A stretch of 15,516 bases of DNA from RGIG3009 sp045590415 (GCA_045590415.1 JAZNRA010000108.1:1-15516), one strand, 5' to 3'. Numbered from the stretch's first letter, positions 8,045 to 15,308 are shown. Notes: generated by a model from the letters alone, not told the origin. Numbers and translations: made by a program.

Positions 8045-10324
8045 CTATTCGATCGCATCTTGATAAAGAATACGTATCTCGACCACCGTCCCGTCGGGAA
8101 CGGTGCTTTCTTTTTCAACGGATTGTGTTGCAACGACCGCCTGCCGTTGCGTGTTCAAGTTGTCTGCTTGATCGGTCCAGCCGACGATGCAGACGTTCAG
8201 CCCTGCATCGGTGAGGAGGCCGTTTGCCTCTGACAGCGTTTTCCCCGTCACGTCCGGCACCGTTACCTGCTCGGGCGGCTGCCCGTCGGTATACAAAACG
8301 ACCGTTCCGTTTTTGGAAATCACCGTACCCGCCGCAGGGCTCTGCGCCGTCACGGTACCGCTGCCGACAACGCGGTAGGATAACCCGGCGCTTTTCAAGA
8401 CCGCACTTGCCGCCGAAGCGGTCTTCCCCGTCACGTCCGGTACCGTCGCGCGTAAGGAGGTCCATTCCTCTTCGGTATACTGCGGCTCAACGCCCAAATA
8501 CGGTAGCACGTCGGCAAAGATCTTTTGCGCAACGGGTGCTGCCAACGTTCCGCCGTAACGGATATAGGTCTGCGGTTCGTCGACCATCACGATCACCGCG
8601 ATACGCGGATTGTTTGCGGGCGCAAACCCGCAAAAGGAGGCAACCGCGTTTTTACGGCCGTTATCGGCAGACGCCTGATCGGTTTTCTCGGACGTGCCGG
8701 TCTTACCGGCAACGCGGTAGCCCGCCACGTAGGCGTTTTTTGCACCTCCGCCGTCCACCACGCCCTCCAACATCGTGCACATACGCGCGGCGGTATCCGC
8801 CGAAATGGCGCGCGTGCGTACAGTGGGGGTGTTCAGTACTGTTTTGACACCGTCTGCCGCCACACTGTGGCTGACAACGTACGGCGTGCGGAGATTGCCG
8901 TCGCTCGCTACGGCACTCACGCCGGTAATCATTTGAATCGGGGTAACCTTGAAGGTCTGCCCGATGGACGAGGTCGCCACGTCCACTGCCGTGATGGCGG
9001 AAGCACTGTGGTACAACGTGGTGGTGACCCGTGCTTCCCCCAACATATCGATACCGGTAAGTGACGTAAAACCAAAGCGCTCATGATACGTCGGGAATAA
9101 CGACGTGCCCAGCAGTGAGCCGATCGTCATAAACGCGGGATTGCAAGAATGTGAGATTGCCTCTGCCAACGTTTGACTGCCGTGACTGCGGGGAAACACG
9201 TGGCATTTCATGGTACGCACTCCCGCCATCGTATAGGTACCGTTGCAGAAAAAGCGAGAATTTTCCGACACAAGCCCCTCCTGCAACGCGGCGGAAGCGG
9301 TAAAGATCTTAAACACCGAGCCCGGCTCGTAGAATTCCGATATTGCCTTGTTTTTCCATTGCTTTTGTAAGGCGGTAATTCGTGCGTTGGATTGCTCGTC
9401 CCCTGCGAGCAACGCAATCTGCGCTGCGATATCGGGGTTTTGCAAAACGCGGGGATTGTTGAGATCGTAATCCCCTTTTGTCGCCATCGCCAACACCTCG
9501 TCGGTACGCACATCCATCACAATGGCACACGCACGATTGGTAGCACCGGTCTCGGCAACCGCAACCTCTAAATAATTTTCCACAATTTTTTGAATGTTCA
9601 CGTCGATGGTAAGGTGAAGACTTTCCCCCTCCTCCGCGTCAATTGTGGTTTCGTATTGAATCGTGTTAGGAAGTGCGTCACCGCGACCGTTTTGGGTAGT
9701 GATAACTCTGCCTGCTCTTCCGGCAAGCCGTTCGTTGTACTTCGCCTCCAAGCCCTCCAGACCGGTGTTATCCGTTCCGGTAAAACCGAGAACACAAGAA
9801 AGCGTACTGCCGTTTGGATATTCGCGCTTATAATCCTGAATCACACGGAACGCACCGGTAAGGTTTTTTTCCTTCACCCATTCAACAAAGGCGATACGCA
9901 GCGGTGTATCTATTTTAGACTTGATCACCTCGTACCGAGATCCTGTTTTTTTCGTTTGTTTTTCCAGCTTTTCCGCATTGATCTGTAAAAGTTCGGGCAA
10001 TTCCGCACAGATCATTGCACGCGAGCCCTCGTCCGGTATTTCCGACGGCATCATAATGACCGTCGCGACCTCAACACTTTGTGCCAACACAACGCCGTTG
10101 CGATCATAGATCGTACCGCGTTTGTCCGAGATCACGCTGTCAGCAAGTTGTTGCTCCGACGCCAGCGTTTGCCACTGTGTATGCTGGACGATCTGCAACG
10201 CCGCAAGTTTGCCGCATACGGCGCAAAAACAAACGATCATTACGGCAAGTACTGCCAAAGCACGTTGCCACATCCGACGGGAGGGGGCCCGCATTGAAAC
10301 ATCCTGTTGATGAAAGCGTTTCAT
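8045..10324 (-). CDS. Class B penicillin-binding protein, SpoVD/FtsI-like, two PASTA repeats (PBP-B)
   Basis: Bitopic D,D-transpeptidase that crosslinks new peptidoglycan at the septum or spore cortex. The 759-residue protein has a short basic head, one membrane helix (about 22-42), and the pedestal/dimerisation domain with KRGTIYDRNG (68-77). The transpeptidase domain has the three catalytic motifs SVFK (336-339), SCN (393-395) and KTGT (541-544). Two PASTA repeats follow, starting at TVPDVTGKTAS (about 628) and TVPDVTGKTLS (about 688). ATG 10324 (MKRFHQQ) is preceded by AGAGG at ten bases; an upstream in-frame TTG overlaps that SD and is unlikely. A second ATG at 10294 (MRAPSRR), with AGGATG upstream, is a plausible alternative. 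It aligns almost residue for residue with the gene before it, 23 bp away, so the pair is a tandem duplication. By position it corresponds to spoVD, but a sporulation role is inference only. Confidence 0.92.
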   Translation of the reverse strand: MKRFHQQDVSMRAPSRRMWQRALAVLAVMIVCFCAVCGKLAALQIVQHTQWQTLASEQQLADSVISDKRGTIYDRNGVVLAQSVEVATVIMMPSEIPDEGSRAMICAELPELLQINAEKLEKQTKKTGSRYEVIKSKIDTPLRIAFVEWVKEKNLTGAFRVIQDYKREYPNGSTLSCVLGFTGTDNTGLEGLEAKYNERLAGRAGRVITTQNGRGDALPNTIQYETTIDAEEGESLHLTIDVNIQKIVENYLEVAVAETGATNRACAIVMDVRTDEVLAMATKGDYDLNNPRVLQNPDIAAQIALLAGDEQSNARITALQKQWKNKAISEFYEPGSVFKIFTASAALQEGLVSENSRFFCNGTYTMAGVRTMKCHVFPRSHGSQTLAEAISHSCNPAFMTIGSLLGTSLFPTYHERFGFTSLTGIDMLGEARVTTTLYHSASAITAVDVATSSIGQTFKVTPIQMITGVSAVASDGNLRTPYVVSHSVAADGVKTVLNTPTVRTRAISADTAARMCTMLEGVVDGGGAKNAYVAGYRVAGKTGTSEKTDQASADNGRKNAVASFCGFAPANNPRIAVIVMVDEPQTYIRYGGTLAAPVAQKIFADVLPYLGVEPQYTEEEWTSLRATVPDVTGKTASAASAVLKSAGLSYRVVGSGTVTAQSPAAGTVISKNGTVVLYTDGQPPEQVTVPDVTGKTLSEANGLLTDAGLNVCIVGWTDQADNLNTQRQAVVATQSVEKESTVPDGTVVEIRILYQDAIE

Positions 10325-10347
10325 AAACAGGTGTCCTCTCAAATAAA

Positions 10348-12609
10348 CTAATAGATGGTATCCGCGTAGGTAAATTCAACAGTAATAACCGTACCCTTTG
10401 CTACCTGCTGTCCGGCTTTCGCCGATTGTCGTGTGGCGGTCGGTGTACCGGCGGTCGCACTGATACCTGACAGCATGACGTTCACGCCCGCGGCATTGGC
10501 CGCTTGATTGACCTGCGCCACCGTAAGGCTGGAAAAATCGGGAACAGCGGTCATCTGGGTCTCGCTGTTAGTGGTGTACAGCCATACGGTACCGCCCTTC
10601 GGGATCGAGGCACCGCTTGCCGGTATTTGCTTGATAACCGTATCACCGTTGCCGACGGTGTGATACGTCAGCGTGGAAGCTTTCAACATGCTTGCCGCCG
10701 CAGAGACCGTCGCACCCACAACGTTCGGAGCACTGCGATCCAAGCCGGCGATCTCCTCCTCGGTATAGTTCGGTTCCACACCGAGGTGCGGAAGAATATC
10801 CTTTAGTATTTTTTTGGCACACGGCGCTGCCACACCGCCGCCGGATTTTAAACGTTGCGGTTCATCGACCATCACCAGCACGGCAACCTGCGGATCATCC
10901 GCCGGTGCAAAGCCACCGAAAGAAGCGACGATCTCAACGTTTGCATCATCCTCTTCCTCTGATTTCGTCTCGGTTTTTTCCGAAGTACCCGTCTTACCCG
11001 CCACGCGGTAACCCGAAATGTACGCATTCTTAATGGCGCCGCTGCTGACGGCATTTCCTAACATAGCACAAATACGGCGCGACGTGTCCTCCGAGATCAT
11101 CTGCCGTTTGACAACAGGTTCGGTGTTGGTAAGAATATTACCGTCGCCGTCCAACACTTTTTGCACGATGTACGGCCGCATCAAATACCCACCGTTTGCC
11201 ACGGCAGACATCGCCGTGACCATCTGCAACGGAGTAACTTTAAAGGTCTGTCCGATAGAGGATGCCGCGACGTCGACCAAGGAAATCTCCTCGGGCAAGT
11301 GATACAATCCGCTCGTAACCATCGGCTCACCGAGCAGATCAACGCCGGTCTTGTCAGTAAAGCCAAAGCCGGCATGATATTTGGAAAACAACTTAGTACC
11401 AATGCGCGTACCCAGCGTCATAAACGAAGGGTTGCAAGAATTCGCGATGGCTTGCACGAAATTCTGTTGACCGTGCCCTGTGGGATAGATCCAGCATTTC
11501 ATATTACGATCGGCAATGGTGTAACTACCGCCGCAATAGAAAGGACTTTCCTCCGTAACCAATCCTTCCTCCAAGCCCATAGCGGCGGTAAACGTCTTAA
11601 ACACCGATCCGGGCTCATAAAAATCGAGCGCTTTGTTGCGGTATTGCTCCAAGCGCGCCTTAACGATCGCGTCAGACTGTTCCTGTCCCGATAACAGCGC
11701 AATCTGCTCCGCCACGGTAGGATCTGAGATGGTCAAGTAATCATTCGGGTCGTAATCTCCCTTGGTGGACATTGCCAGAATGGCACCCGTATCCACGTCC
11801 ATCACGATCGCGCAACCACGGTTAGTTGCGTTAAATTCGGTCAACGTTTCCTCTAAATATTTGTCCGTGACCTGCTGAATGTACTGATCGATCGTCAACA
11901 CCAAGCTGTTGCCATCGGTCGCATCCACGGTATATTCGTACTGCAGGGAGGTTGGCAGGTGGTCGCCGTACGTGTTTTGCGCCACCACCATACGACCGGG
12001 CGTACCGGATAACTCGTCGTCATATTGCAGTTCAAGACCCTCACGCGCCACGTTATCTTTGCCAACAAAACCAAGCACGCAAGACAGCGTATTTTTGAGA
12101 GGATATTCGCGCTTGTAGTCGGTAACGATACGAAACACGCCGCCGAGACTGTTCTCATTCACCCATTCGATAAAGGCGTCGCCGACAGATTTGTCCACTT
12201 TGGATTTAACGACTTTATACTGCGATTCACTGTCCAGGGTTTGCTGATACAGCGTTTGGCGATCTACTTCCAGCATGACAGACAGCTCATCCGCAATCTT
12301 TTGGCGGGTTACCTCGCGGCGAATGTTGCAGGGTGCCATGACAATGGTGCACACCTCTCGTGTCAGCGCTAACACCGACATATTAGCATCGTAGATCTGC
12401 CCGCGATTGGCAGATATTTCCACATCCGCAAGCTGTTGAGCAACCGCCTGTTTTTGCCATTCGTCCTGCTGCAAAACCTGAACGCGGAACAATTGACACA
12501 CGAGAAGTGCTAAGCACAGAAATGTCGCCGCAATGCAGATTACCGTACGTGTCCGCATAGGCCGCGTCAGACCCGTTGTCTGTGCTTGATTGCCTTGATT
12601 TGTTGACAT
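10348..12609 (-). CDS. Class B penicillin-binding protein, PbpB/FtsI-like, two PASTA repeats (PBP-A)
   Basis: Septal D,D-transpeptidase expected to pair with FtsW. The 753-residue protein has a Gln/Thr-rich cytoplasmic head, one membrane helix (about 22-41), and a pedestal domain with ANRGQIYDAN (67-76). The transpeptidase motifs are SVFK (335-338), SCN (391-393) and KTGT (539-542). After KTGT it has an acidic loop with EEEDD (551-555) that PBP-B lacks. Two PASTA-type repeats follow (about 627-680 and 687-747); the second is divergent. Start ATG 12609 has GAGGTG six bases upstream, and upstream extensions of the frame lack a normal start. It lies 129 bp after ftsL, the largest internal gap of the operon. 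By position it matches pbpB of B. subtilis. PASTA repeats in this family are thought to stabilise the protein and to contact muropeptides or the partner domains. Confidence 0.92.
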   Translation of the reverse strand: MSTNQGNQAQTTGLTRPMRTRTVICIAATFLCLALLVCQLFRVQVLQQDEWQKQAVAQQLADVEISANRGQIYDANMSVLALTREVCTIVMAPCNIRREVTRQKIADELSVMLEVDRQTLYQQTLDSESQYKVVKSKVDKSVGDAFIEWVNENSLGGVFRIVTDYKREYPLKNTLSCVLGFVGKDNVAREGLELQYDDELSGTPGRMVVAQNTYGDHLPTSLQYEYTVDATDGNSLVLTIDQYIQQVTDKYLEETLTEFNATNRGCAIVMDVDTGAILAMSTKGDYDPNDYLTISDPTVAEQIALLSGQEQSDAIVKARLEQYRNKALDFYEPGSVFKTFTAAMGLEEGLVTEESPFYCGGSYTIADRNMKCWIYPTGHGQQNFVQAIANSCNPSFMTLGTRIGTKLFSKYHAGFGFTDKTGVDLLGEPMVTSGLYHLPEEISLVDVAASSIGQTFKVTPLQMVTAMSAVANGGYLMRPYIVQKVLDGDGNILTNTEPVVKRQMISEDTSRRICAMLGNAVSSGAIKNAYISGYRVAGKTGTSEKTETKSEEEDDANVEIVASFGGFAPADDPQVAVLVMVDEPQRLKSGGGVAAPCAKKILKDILPHLGVEPNYTEEEIAGLDRSAPNVVGATVSAAASMLKASTLTYHTVGNGDTVIKQIPASGASIPKGGTVWLYTTNSETQMTAVPDFSSLTVAQVNQAANAAGVNVMLSGISATAGTPTATRQSAKAGQQVAKGTVITVEFTYADTIY

Positions 12610-12738
12610 CCTGTTCACCTCGCCTTGATCCTTGGTTTTAATAAGGAAAGAAAAGAGAGTCAAGACGCTACATCCCAACTCTCACCGTCCGAGGTCCCTG
12701 CTATAAATATACGGAGGATCCCTCGATATAGAACTCGT

Positions 12739-13203
12739 CTATTGCAACCACACCGTCAGGGTGTTCCAAACGGCGGCCCAAAACCCTGTACTGTCATCCG
12801 TCGATTCCGGGGCGACCGAAGTGACCGTGATATAATCGATTTGGCCGGATTCCACCTGACGAAGTCCTGCGCTTTCAGCGTAATCCTCTACACTTTGCGC
12901 CGACGTCTGGGCGGCAAGCTCACTTTCAAGCCGTCTTGCCTCGCCTACCGCCTCACTGAGTGTTGACTCTGCATGGCTAATAGCACTGTTTAGTTCCGTT
13001 AAACGGACCTGACTGGATATCATAAATCCGATCACCAACAACACCGCACCGGCAACCGCCGCCGTGACGACCGTGTTGATCAGTTTTTGCAAGCGAGCGC
13101 GGCGCTTGTCTGCTTTTGTCGCTTTTTTGCCGGGGAGAGCCCTGATTTTCGCCTTCGGCTCGTACATGGATAAATCGTATGCTTCGGATCCGTAAGTTGC
13201 CAT
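12739..13203 (-). CDS. ftsL: FtsL-like cell division protein
   Basis: Small bitopic divisome protein thought to join FtsQ/DivIB and a FtsB/DivIC partner and activate FtsW-PBP. The 154-residue product has a strongly basic cytoplasmic head (residues 17-42), one membrane helix (about 43-63), a coiled coil (about 66-100, with LxxxxxxL-type spacing and alternating charge), and then SVEDYAESAGLRQVESGQIDYI, which resembles the short C-terminal motif of FtsL/DivIC proteins. Beyond this lies an extra tail ending FWAAVWNTLTVWLQ, with three tryptophans. Sequence conservation in the family is low, so the call rests on topology and on position between rsmH and the class B PBPs. The SD AAAGGAG is well placed before ATG 13203. 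The gap to rsmH is 29 bp. Confidence 0.82.
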   Translation of the reverse strand: MATYGSEAYDLSMYEPKAKIRALPGKKATKADKRRARLQKLINTVVTAAVAGAVLLVIGFMISSQVRLTELNSAISHAESTLSEAVGEARRLESELAAQTSAQSVEDYAESAGLRQVESGQIDYITVTSVAPESTDDSTGFWAAVWNTLTVWLQ

Positions 13204-13232
13204 GATGCTCTCTCCTTTCTGCCTGACATTTT

Positions 13233-14186
13233 TTATACGTATCGCTCGTGGAGCTTTTCAATGCAACGCAGTTTTGCACTGCGGCTGCGGGGGTTTTTTT
13301 CTAATTCCTCTGCAGAGGCCTCAATTGGTTTTTTCGTCACGAGCCGCCCCGCCGGCGTACGTCCGCAAACACACACCGGAAATTCCGGCGGACAGTCGCA
13401 GCCCTTGCAAAACGCGGCGAAGCGCTGCTTGACGATGCGGTCTTCTAACGAATGAAAGGTGATGACCGCTAATCGGCCGCCTTCCCGTAAACTGTCAAAC
13501 GCAATATCCAACGCTTCGGACAAACAATCCAGCTCAGCATTCACGGCAATGCGCAACGCCTGAAACACCTTACGAGCAGGGTGCCCGTCCCGCCGAACCG
13601 CTGCCGGAACCGCGTTTTTAATAAGCTCCGCAAGCTGTACGGTGGTTTCGATCGGCCGCTCTGACCGCGCCGCGACAATCGCACGCGCAATAGGGCGGGA
13701 GAATTTTTCTTCCCCAAAGCGGAAGAAGATATCCGCAAGCTCTTGCTCGGAAAGTTCTCGGATCAGATCCGCCGCCGTAGCACCCTCTTGACTCATACGC
13801 ATATCGAGCGGTGCTTCGGTATGATACGAAAAGCCGCGCTCGGGCTCATCCAATTGATGGGAGGAAACGCCGATGTCAAGCAAAATGCCGTCCACGCGGT
13901 CGATTTGTTGCTCCCGCAGCACCTCGTCCATGTGTCGGAAATTCCGCCGCACCACGGTTGCCGGCAACCCTAAAAGCCGCTTAGACGCCGCCTTGATTGC
14001 ATCCGGATCCTGATCCAACGAGATCAGCCGCCCGCTTTGCAACTGCGTGGCAATCAAAAAGGAGTGCCCGCCGCCACCCGCCGTACCGTCGAGGTAAATG
14101 CCGTTCGGTCGGACGTTTAACGCCCCTATCGTTTCCTCCGGCAACACCGGTAAGTGATACTCACCGACGCGTTGTAACTCTTTCAT
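13233..14186 (-). CDS. rsmH: 16S rRNA m4C1402 methyltransferase RsmH (MraW)
   Basis: S-adenosylmethionine-dependent N4-methyltransferase acting on C1402 of 16S rRNA, in the ribosomal decoding centre. The 317-residue protein has the SAM-binding glycine loop DGTAGGGGHS (33-42), the acidic LDQDPDA (57-63), DGILLDIGVSSHQLD (99-113), ERGFSY (116-121) and PLDMRM (126-131). HPARKVFQALRIAVN (202-216), ITFHSLEDRIVK (242-253) and the terminal NPRSRSAKLR (298-307) complete the pattern. A cysteine cluster, Cys260, 263, 265, 272 and 274, looks like a possible metal site; similar clusters occur in other Gram-positive RsmH proteins. The ATG lies one base after the mraZ stop (TGA-T-ATG) and has no strong SD of its own, so translation is probably coupled to mraZ. 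Confidence 0.98.
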   Translation of the reverse strand: MKELQRVGEYHLPVLPEETIGALNVRPNGIYLDGTAGGGGHSFLIATQLQSGRLISLDQDPDAIKAASKRLLGLPATVVRRNFRHMDEVLREQQIDRVDGILLDIGVSSHQLDEPERGFSYHTEAPLDMRMSQEGATAADLIRELSEQELADIFFRFGEEKFSRPIARAIVAARSERPIETTVQLAELIKNAVPAAVRRDGHPARKVFQALRIAVNAELDCLSEALDIAFDSLREGGRLAVITFHSLEDRIVKQRFAAFCKGCDCPPEFPVCVCGRTPAGRLVTKKPIEASAEELEKNPRSRSAKLRCIEKLHERYV

Positions 14187-14187
14187 A

Positions 14188-14607
14188 TCAGAAGCCCAGC
14201 TCGGCGAAATCCGCCTCGACTTCTTCGGAGGTCATGCTCTCAACATCCGCCTCATACGCCAACGGGTTCCACACCTCAGCACGGTTGCCGGCGCCGATTA
14301 CCAGCGCCTCTTTTTCAAGCCCTGCATATTCCAGCAAATGGCGGGGAAGCAGGATGCGTCCCTGGGCGTCCACCTGCACGTCTACGGCATTCGCCGACAA
14401 GTAACGTTGCAGCTTGCGCGCCTGCGTCATGGGCTTTTGTGCAAGCCCTTCCTGCAGTTTATTCCACTCATCCATCGAATACAGGCAAACGCAATGATCC
14501 ATGACAGCCGCGGCAATAAACAAACTACCCAGCTTGTCACGCAACTTGGCAGGCACAAACAGCCGACCTTTTGCGTCGATATTATGTTGGAATTTTCCGT
14601 ATAACAT
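14188..14607 (-). CDS. mraZ: Transcriptional regulator MraZ
   Basis: DNA-binding protein with two AbrB-like swapped-hairpin domains that represses its own dcw operon in the bacteria studied. The 139-residue protein starts MLYGKFQHNIDAKGRLFVPAKL. The two conserved DxxxR loops are DAKGR (11-15) and DAQGR (80-84), one per domain, and both are intact, so it should bind DNA. I chose ATG 14607 because GGAG lies eight bases upstream (14616-14619) and MraZ proteins normally begin directly at this sequence. The open frame upstream reads through the leader operator repeats and is not coding. It is the first gene of the operon. Three GTGGTG boxes in its leader are probable targets of the protein. Confidence 0.97.
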   Translation of the reverse strand: MLYGKFQHNIDAKGRLFVPAKLRDKLGSLFIAAAVMDHCVCLYSMDEWNKLQEGLAQKPMTQARKLQRYLSANAVDVQVDAQGRILLPRHLLEYAGLEKEALVIGAGNRAEVWNPLAYEADVESMTSEEVEADFAELGF

Positions 14608-14638
14608 CCTGCATTCTCCGTTTTGTATTTTGAGCGGT

Positions 14639-14668
14639 TGTGGAAAACTCGGTGGAAAATGTGGAAAA
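14639..14668 (-). promoter_or_regulatory. Three DnaA-box-like 9-mers in the mraZ leader
   Basis: On the minus strand the leader holds TTTTCCACA (14660-14668), TTTTCCACC (14651-14659) and TTTTCCACA (14639-14647), all in the same orientation. The first two abut and the third follows after three bases. Two of the three differ from the DnaA consensus TTATCCACA at a single position. They lie between the MraZ boxes and the mraZ ribosome site, within the transcribed leader. Alternatively they could be a second, inverted set of GTGG-core sites bound by MraZ, since on the plus strand each reads GTGGAAAA. The spacing (12 and 9 bp) is not the strict 10 bp of the MraZ set. The repeats are certain; the binding protein is inference. 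Confidence 0.5.
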
Positions 14669-14669
14669 T

Positions 14670-14695
14670 CACCACTTTGCACCACTTTGCACCAC
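14670..14695 (-). promoter_or_regulatory. mraZ: MraZ operator: three GTGGTG boxes at 10-bp spacing
   Basis: GTGGTG occurs at 14690-14695, 14680-14685 and 14670-14675 on the minus strand, each pair separated by CAAA, so one site appears per helical turn on the same face. MraZ proteins of other bacteria recognise short G-rich direct repeats at about 10-bp spacing near the mraZ promoter (TGGG in enterobacteria, AAAGTGG-like in mollicutes). AAAGTGG is itself contained here twice. The array starts about three bases after the predicted transcription start, a position suited to repression by blocking RNA polymerase. Confidence 0.82.
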
Positions 14696-14704
14696 AGTGA
14701 CTAT

Positions 14705-14733
14705 ATTATACCCCCTTTTGCAAAAAAAATCAA
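14705..14733 (-). promoter_or_regulatory. Promoter of the mraZ-ftsQ operon
   Basis: Minus-strand -35 TTGATT (14728-14733), 17-bp spacer, -10 TATAAT (14705-14710). Transcription should start near 14698, giving a leader of about 90 nt that contains the MraZ and DnaA-like boxes. No other promoter of similar quality is visible until the one before ftsZ, so this probably serves mraZ through ftsQ. Confidence 0.85.
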
Positions 14734-14871
14734 CCCATTTATGCGAATTTGTATCACTTTTTTCGGCATACAAAAACTGGTATTTACCGTTTCAACAAGC
14801 ACCAAAAAACCACAATATTTGCGAAACGATTGTTCCCCTCACAGATAAACACTGCCGTTCGCGGAAGCAAC
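14734..14871 (-). other. AT-rich spacer between terminator and mraZ promoter
   Basis: No gene or RNA structure is evident here. It contains several A/T runs upstream of the promoter and one isolated LexA-like sequence, GGAACAATCGTTTC on the minus strand (14823-14836), which keeps the GAAC-N4-GTT core. That site is about 90 bp upstream of the -35 and may be chance. Confidence 0.4.
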
Positions 14872-14911
14872 AAAAAGGGCTATCCGATCATGTGATCGGA
14901 TAGCCCTTTTT
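14872..14911 (-). terminator. Intrinsic terminator, perfect 19-bp inverted repeat, bidirectional
   Basis: The arms 14872-14890 and 14893-14911 are perfectly complementary, giving an 18-bp stem with a 4-nt loop. A-runs on one side and T-runs on the other provide a U-tract on either strand. It lies about 20 bp after the stop of the small membrane-protein gene and ends that transcript before the mraZ promoter. On the plus strand it would equally stop antisense transcription. Confidence 0.93.
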
Positions 14912-14930
14912 ACAACAAAGCATGCTTGTG

Positions 14931-15269
14931 TTATGCACAGCGTCCTACCGATGCCGTCCGAAGCTCGGCGGTCATATCATACGCTACGCGGCGCCACACC
15001 TCACGGCGACGGCGACGGTTGCGCACCATGGCAGCATCACGCTTCATTGACAACGTGCAGCAAGTGAGCACCGTCAGGCGGCACAACATCAGAATAACGG
15101 TCAGCACGGGGTATTCCCCCATCGCCAGAACGCCGCACATTGCCAATTCCATCGCCGCCATCGACAGCGGAATCCACGCCATGCGACGGGTAACCGCGCA
15201 TTTGGCAGCCACCATCATATATAAACTTACCGCACCGAACACGGCAGCTGTAACAACACTGAAGATCAT
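14931..15269 (-). CDS. Unidentified small membrane protein with three predicted helices
   Basis: I do not recognise the family. The 112-residue product starts MIFSVVTAAVFGAV. It has three hydrophobic segments (about residues 2-25, 32-52 and 54-76) and then a highly basic, presumably cytoplasmic C-terminus with RNRRRRREVWRR (about 84-95). It is rich in Met and Cys, with no obvious catalytic motif. I chose ATG 15269 because AAGGGAG lies eight bases upstream. A longer frame from a TTG at 15359 would put the promoter inside the coding region. The gene is monocistronic: its own strong promoter upstream and a perfect terminator downstream. It stands between folD and the dcw operon. LexA-like palindromes flank its promoter, so DNA-damage control is possible, but a division-inhibitor role is only a hypothesis. 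Confidence 0.7.
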   Translation of the reverse strand: MIFSVVTAAVFGAVSLYMMVAAKCAVTRRMAWIPLSMAAMELAMCGVLAMGEYPVLTVILMLCRLTVLTCCTLSMKRDAAMVRNRRRRREVWRRVAYDMTAELRTASVGRCA

Positions 15270-15277
15270 ACCGAAAA

Positions 15278-15284
15278 CTCCCTT
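15278..15284 (-). promoter_or_regulatory. Ribosome binding site of the small membrane protein
   Basis: AAGGGAG lies eight bases before ATG 15269 and decides the short start over the longer open frame. Confidence 0.65.
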
Positions 15285-15290
15285 TTCGCC

Positions 15291-15308
15291 GTTCGGAAAA
15301 ACCCGAAC
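15291..15308 (-). repeat. Leader inverted repeat GTTCGG-N6-CCGAAC
   Basis: Six-base arms (15291-15296 and 15303-15308) around a six-base loop lie in the 5' leader of the small membrane-protein gene, a few bases upstream of its ribosome site. The outer arm shares the CGAAC of the downstream LexA-like box. It could form a short mRNA hairpin or extend a protein-binding site. There is no U-tract, so it is not a terminator. Confidence 0.5.

Noticed and set aside
8035..8133. N-terminal extension of MurE by 33 residues
   Set aside because: It overlaps the end of PBP-B in another frame, and ATG 8034 has a good ribosome site and the family start.
12610..12678. N-terminal extension of PBP-A starting at a TTG
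   Set aside because: The extension has no ribosome site at the TTG, while ATG 12609 has GAGGTG six bases upstream and starts the protein where a short cytoplasmic head is expected.
13350..13410. Cysteine cluster in RsmH as a novel metal site
   Set aside because: I recall similar CPP-x-FPVC-x-CG clusters in other Gram-positive RsmH proteins, so it is not specific to this genome.
14608..14685. N-terminal extension of MraZ by 26 residues
   Set aside because: It would be encoded by the operator and DnaA-like repeats, and the family begins at the M-x-x-G-x-x-x-H-x-I-D pattern found at ATG 14607.
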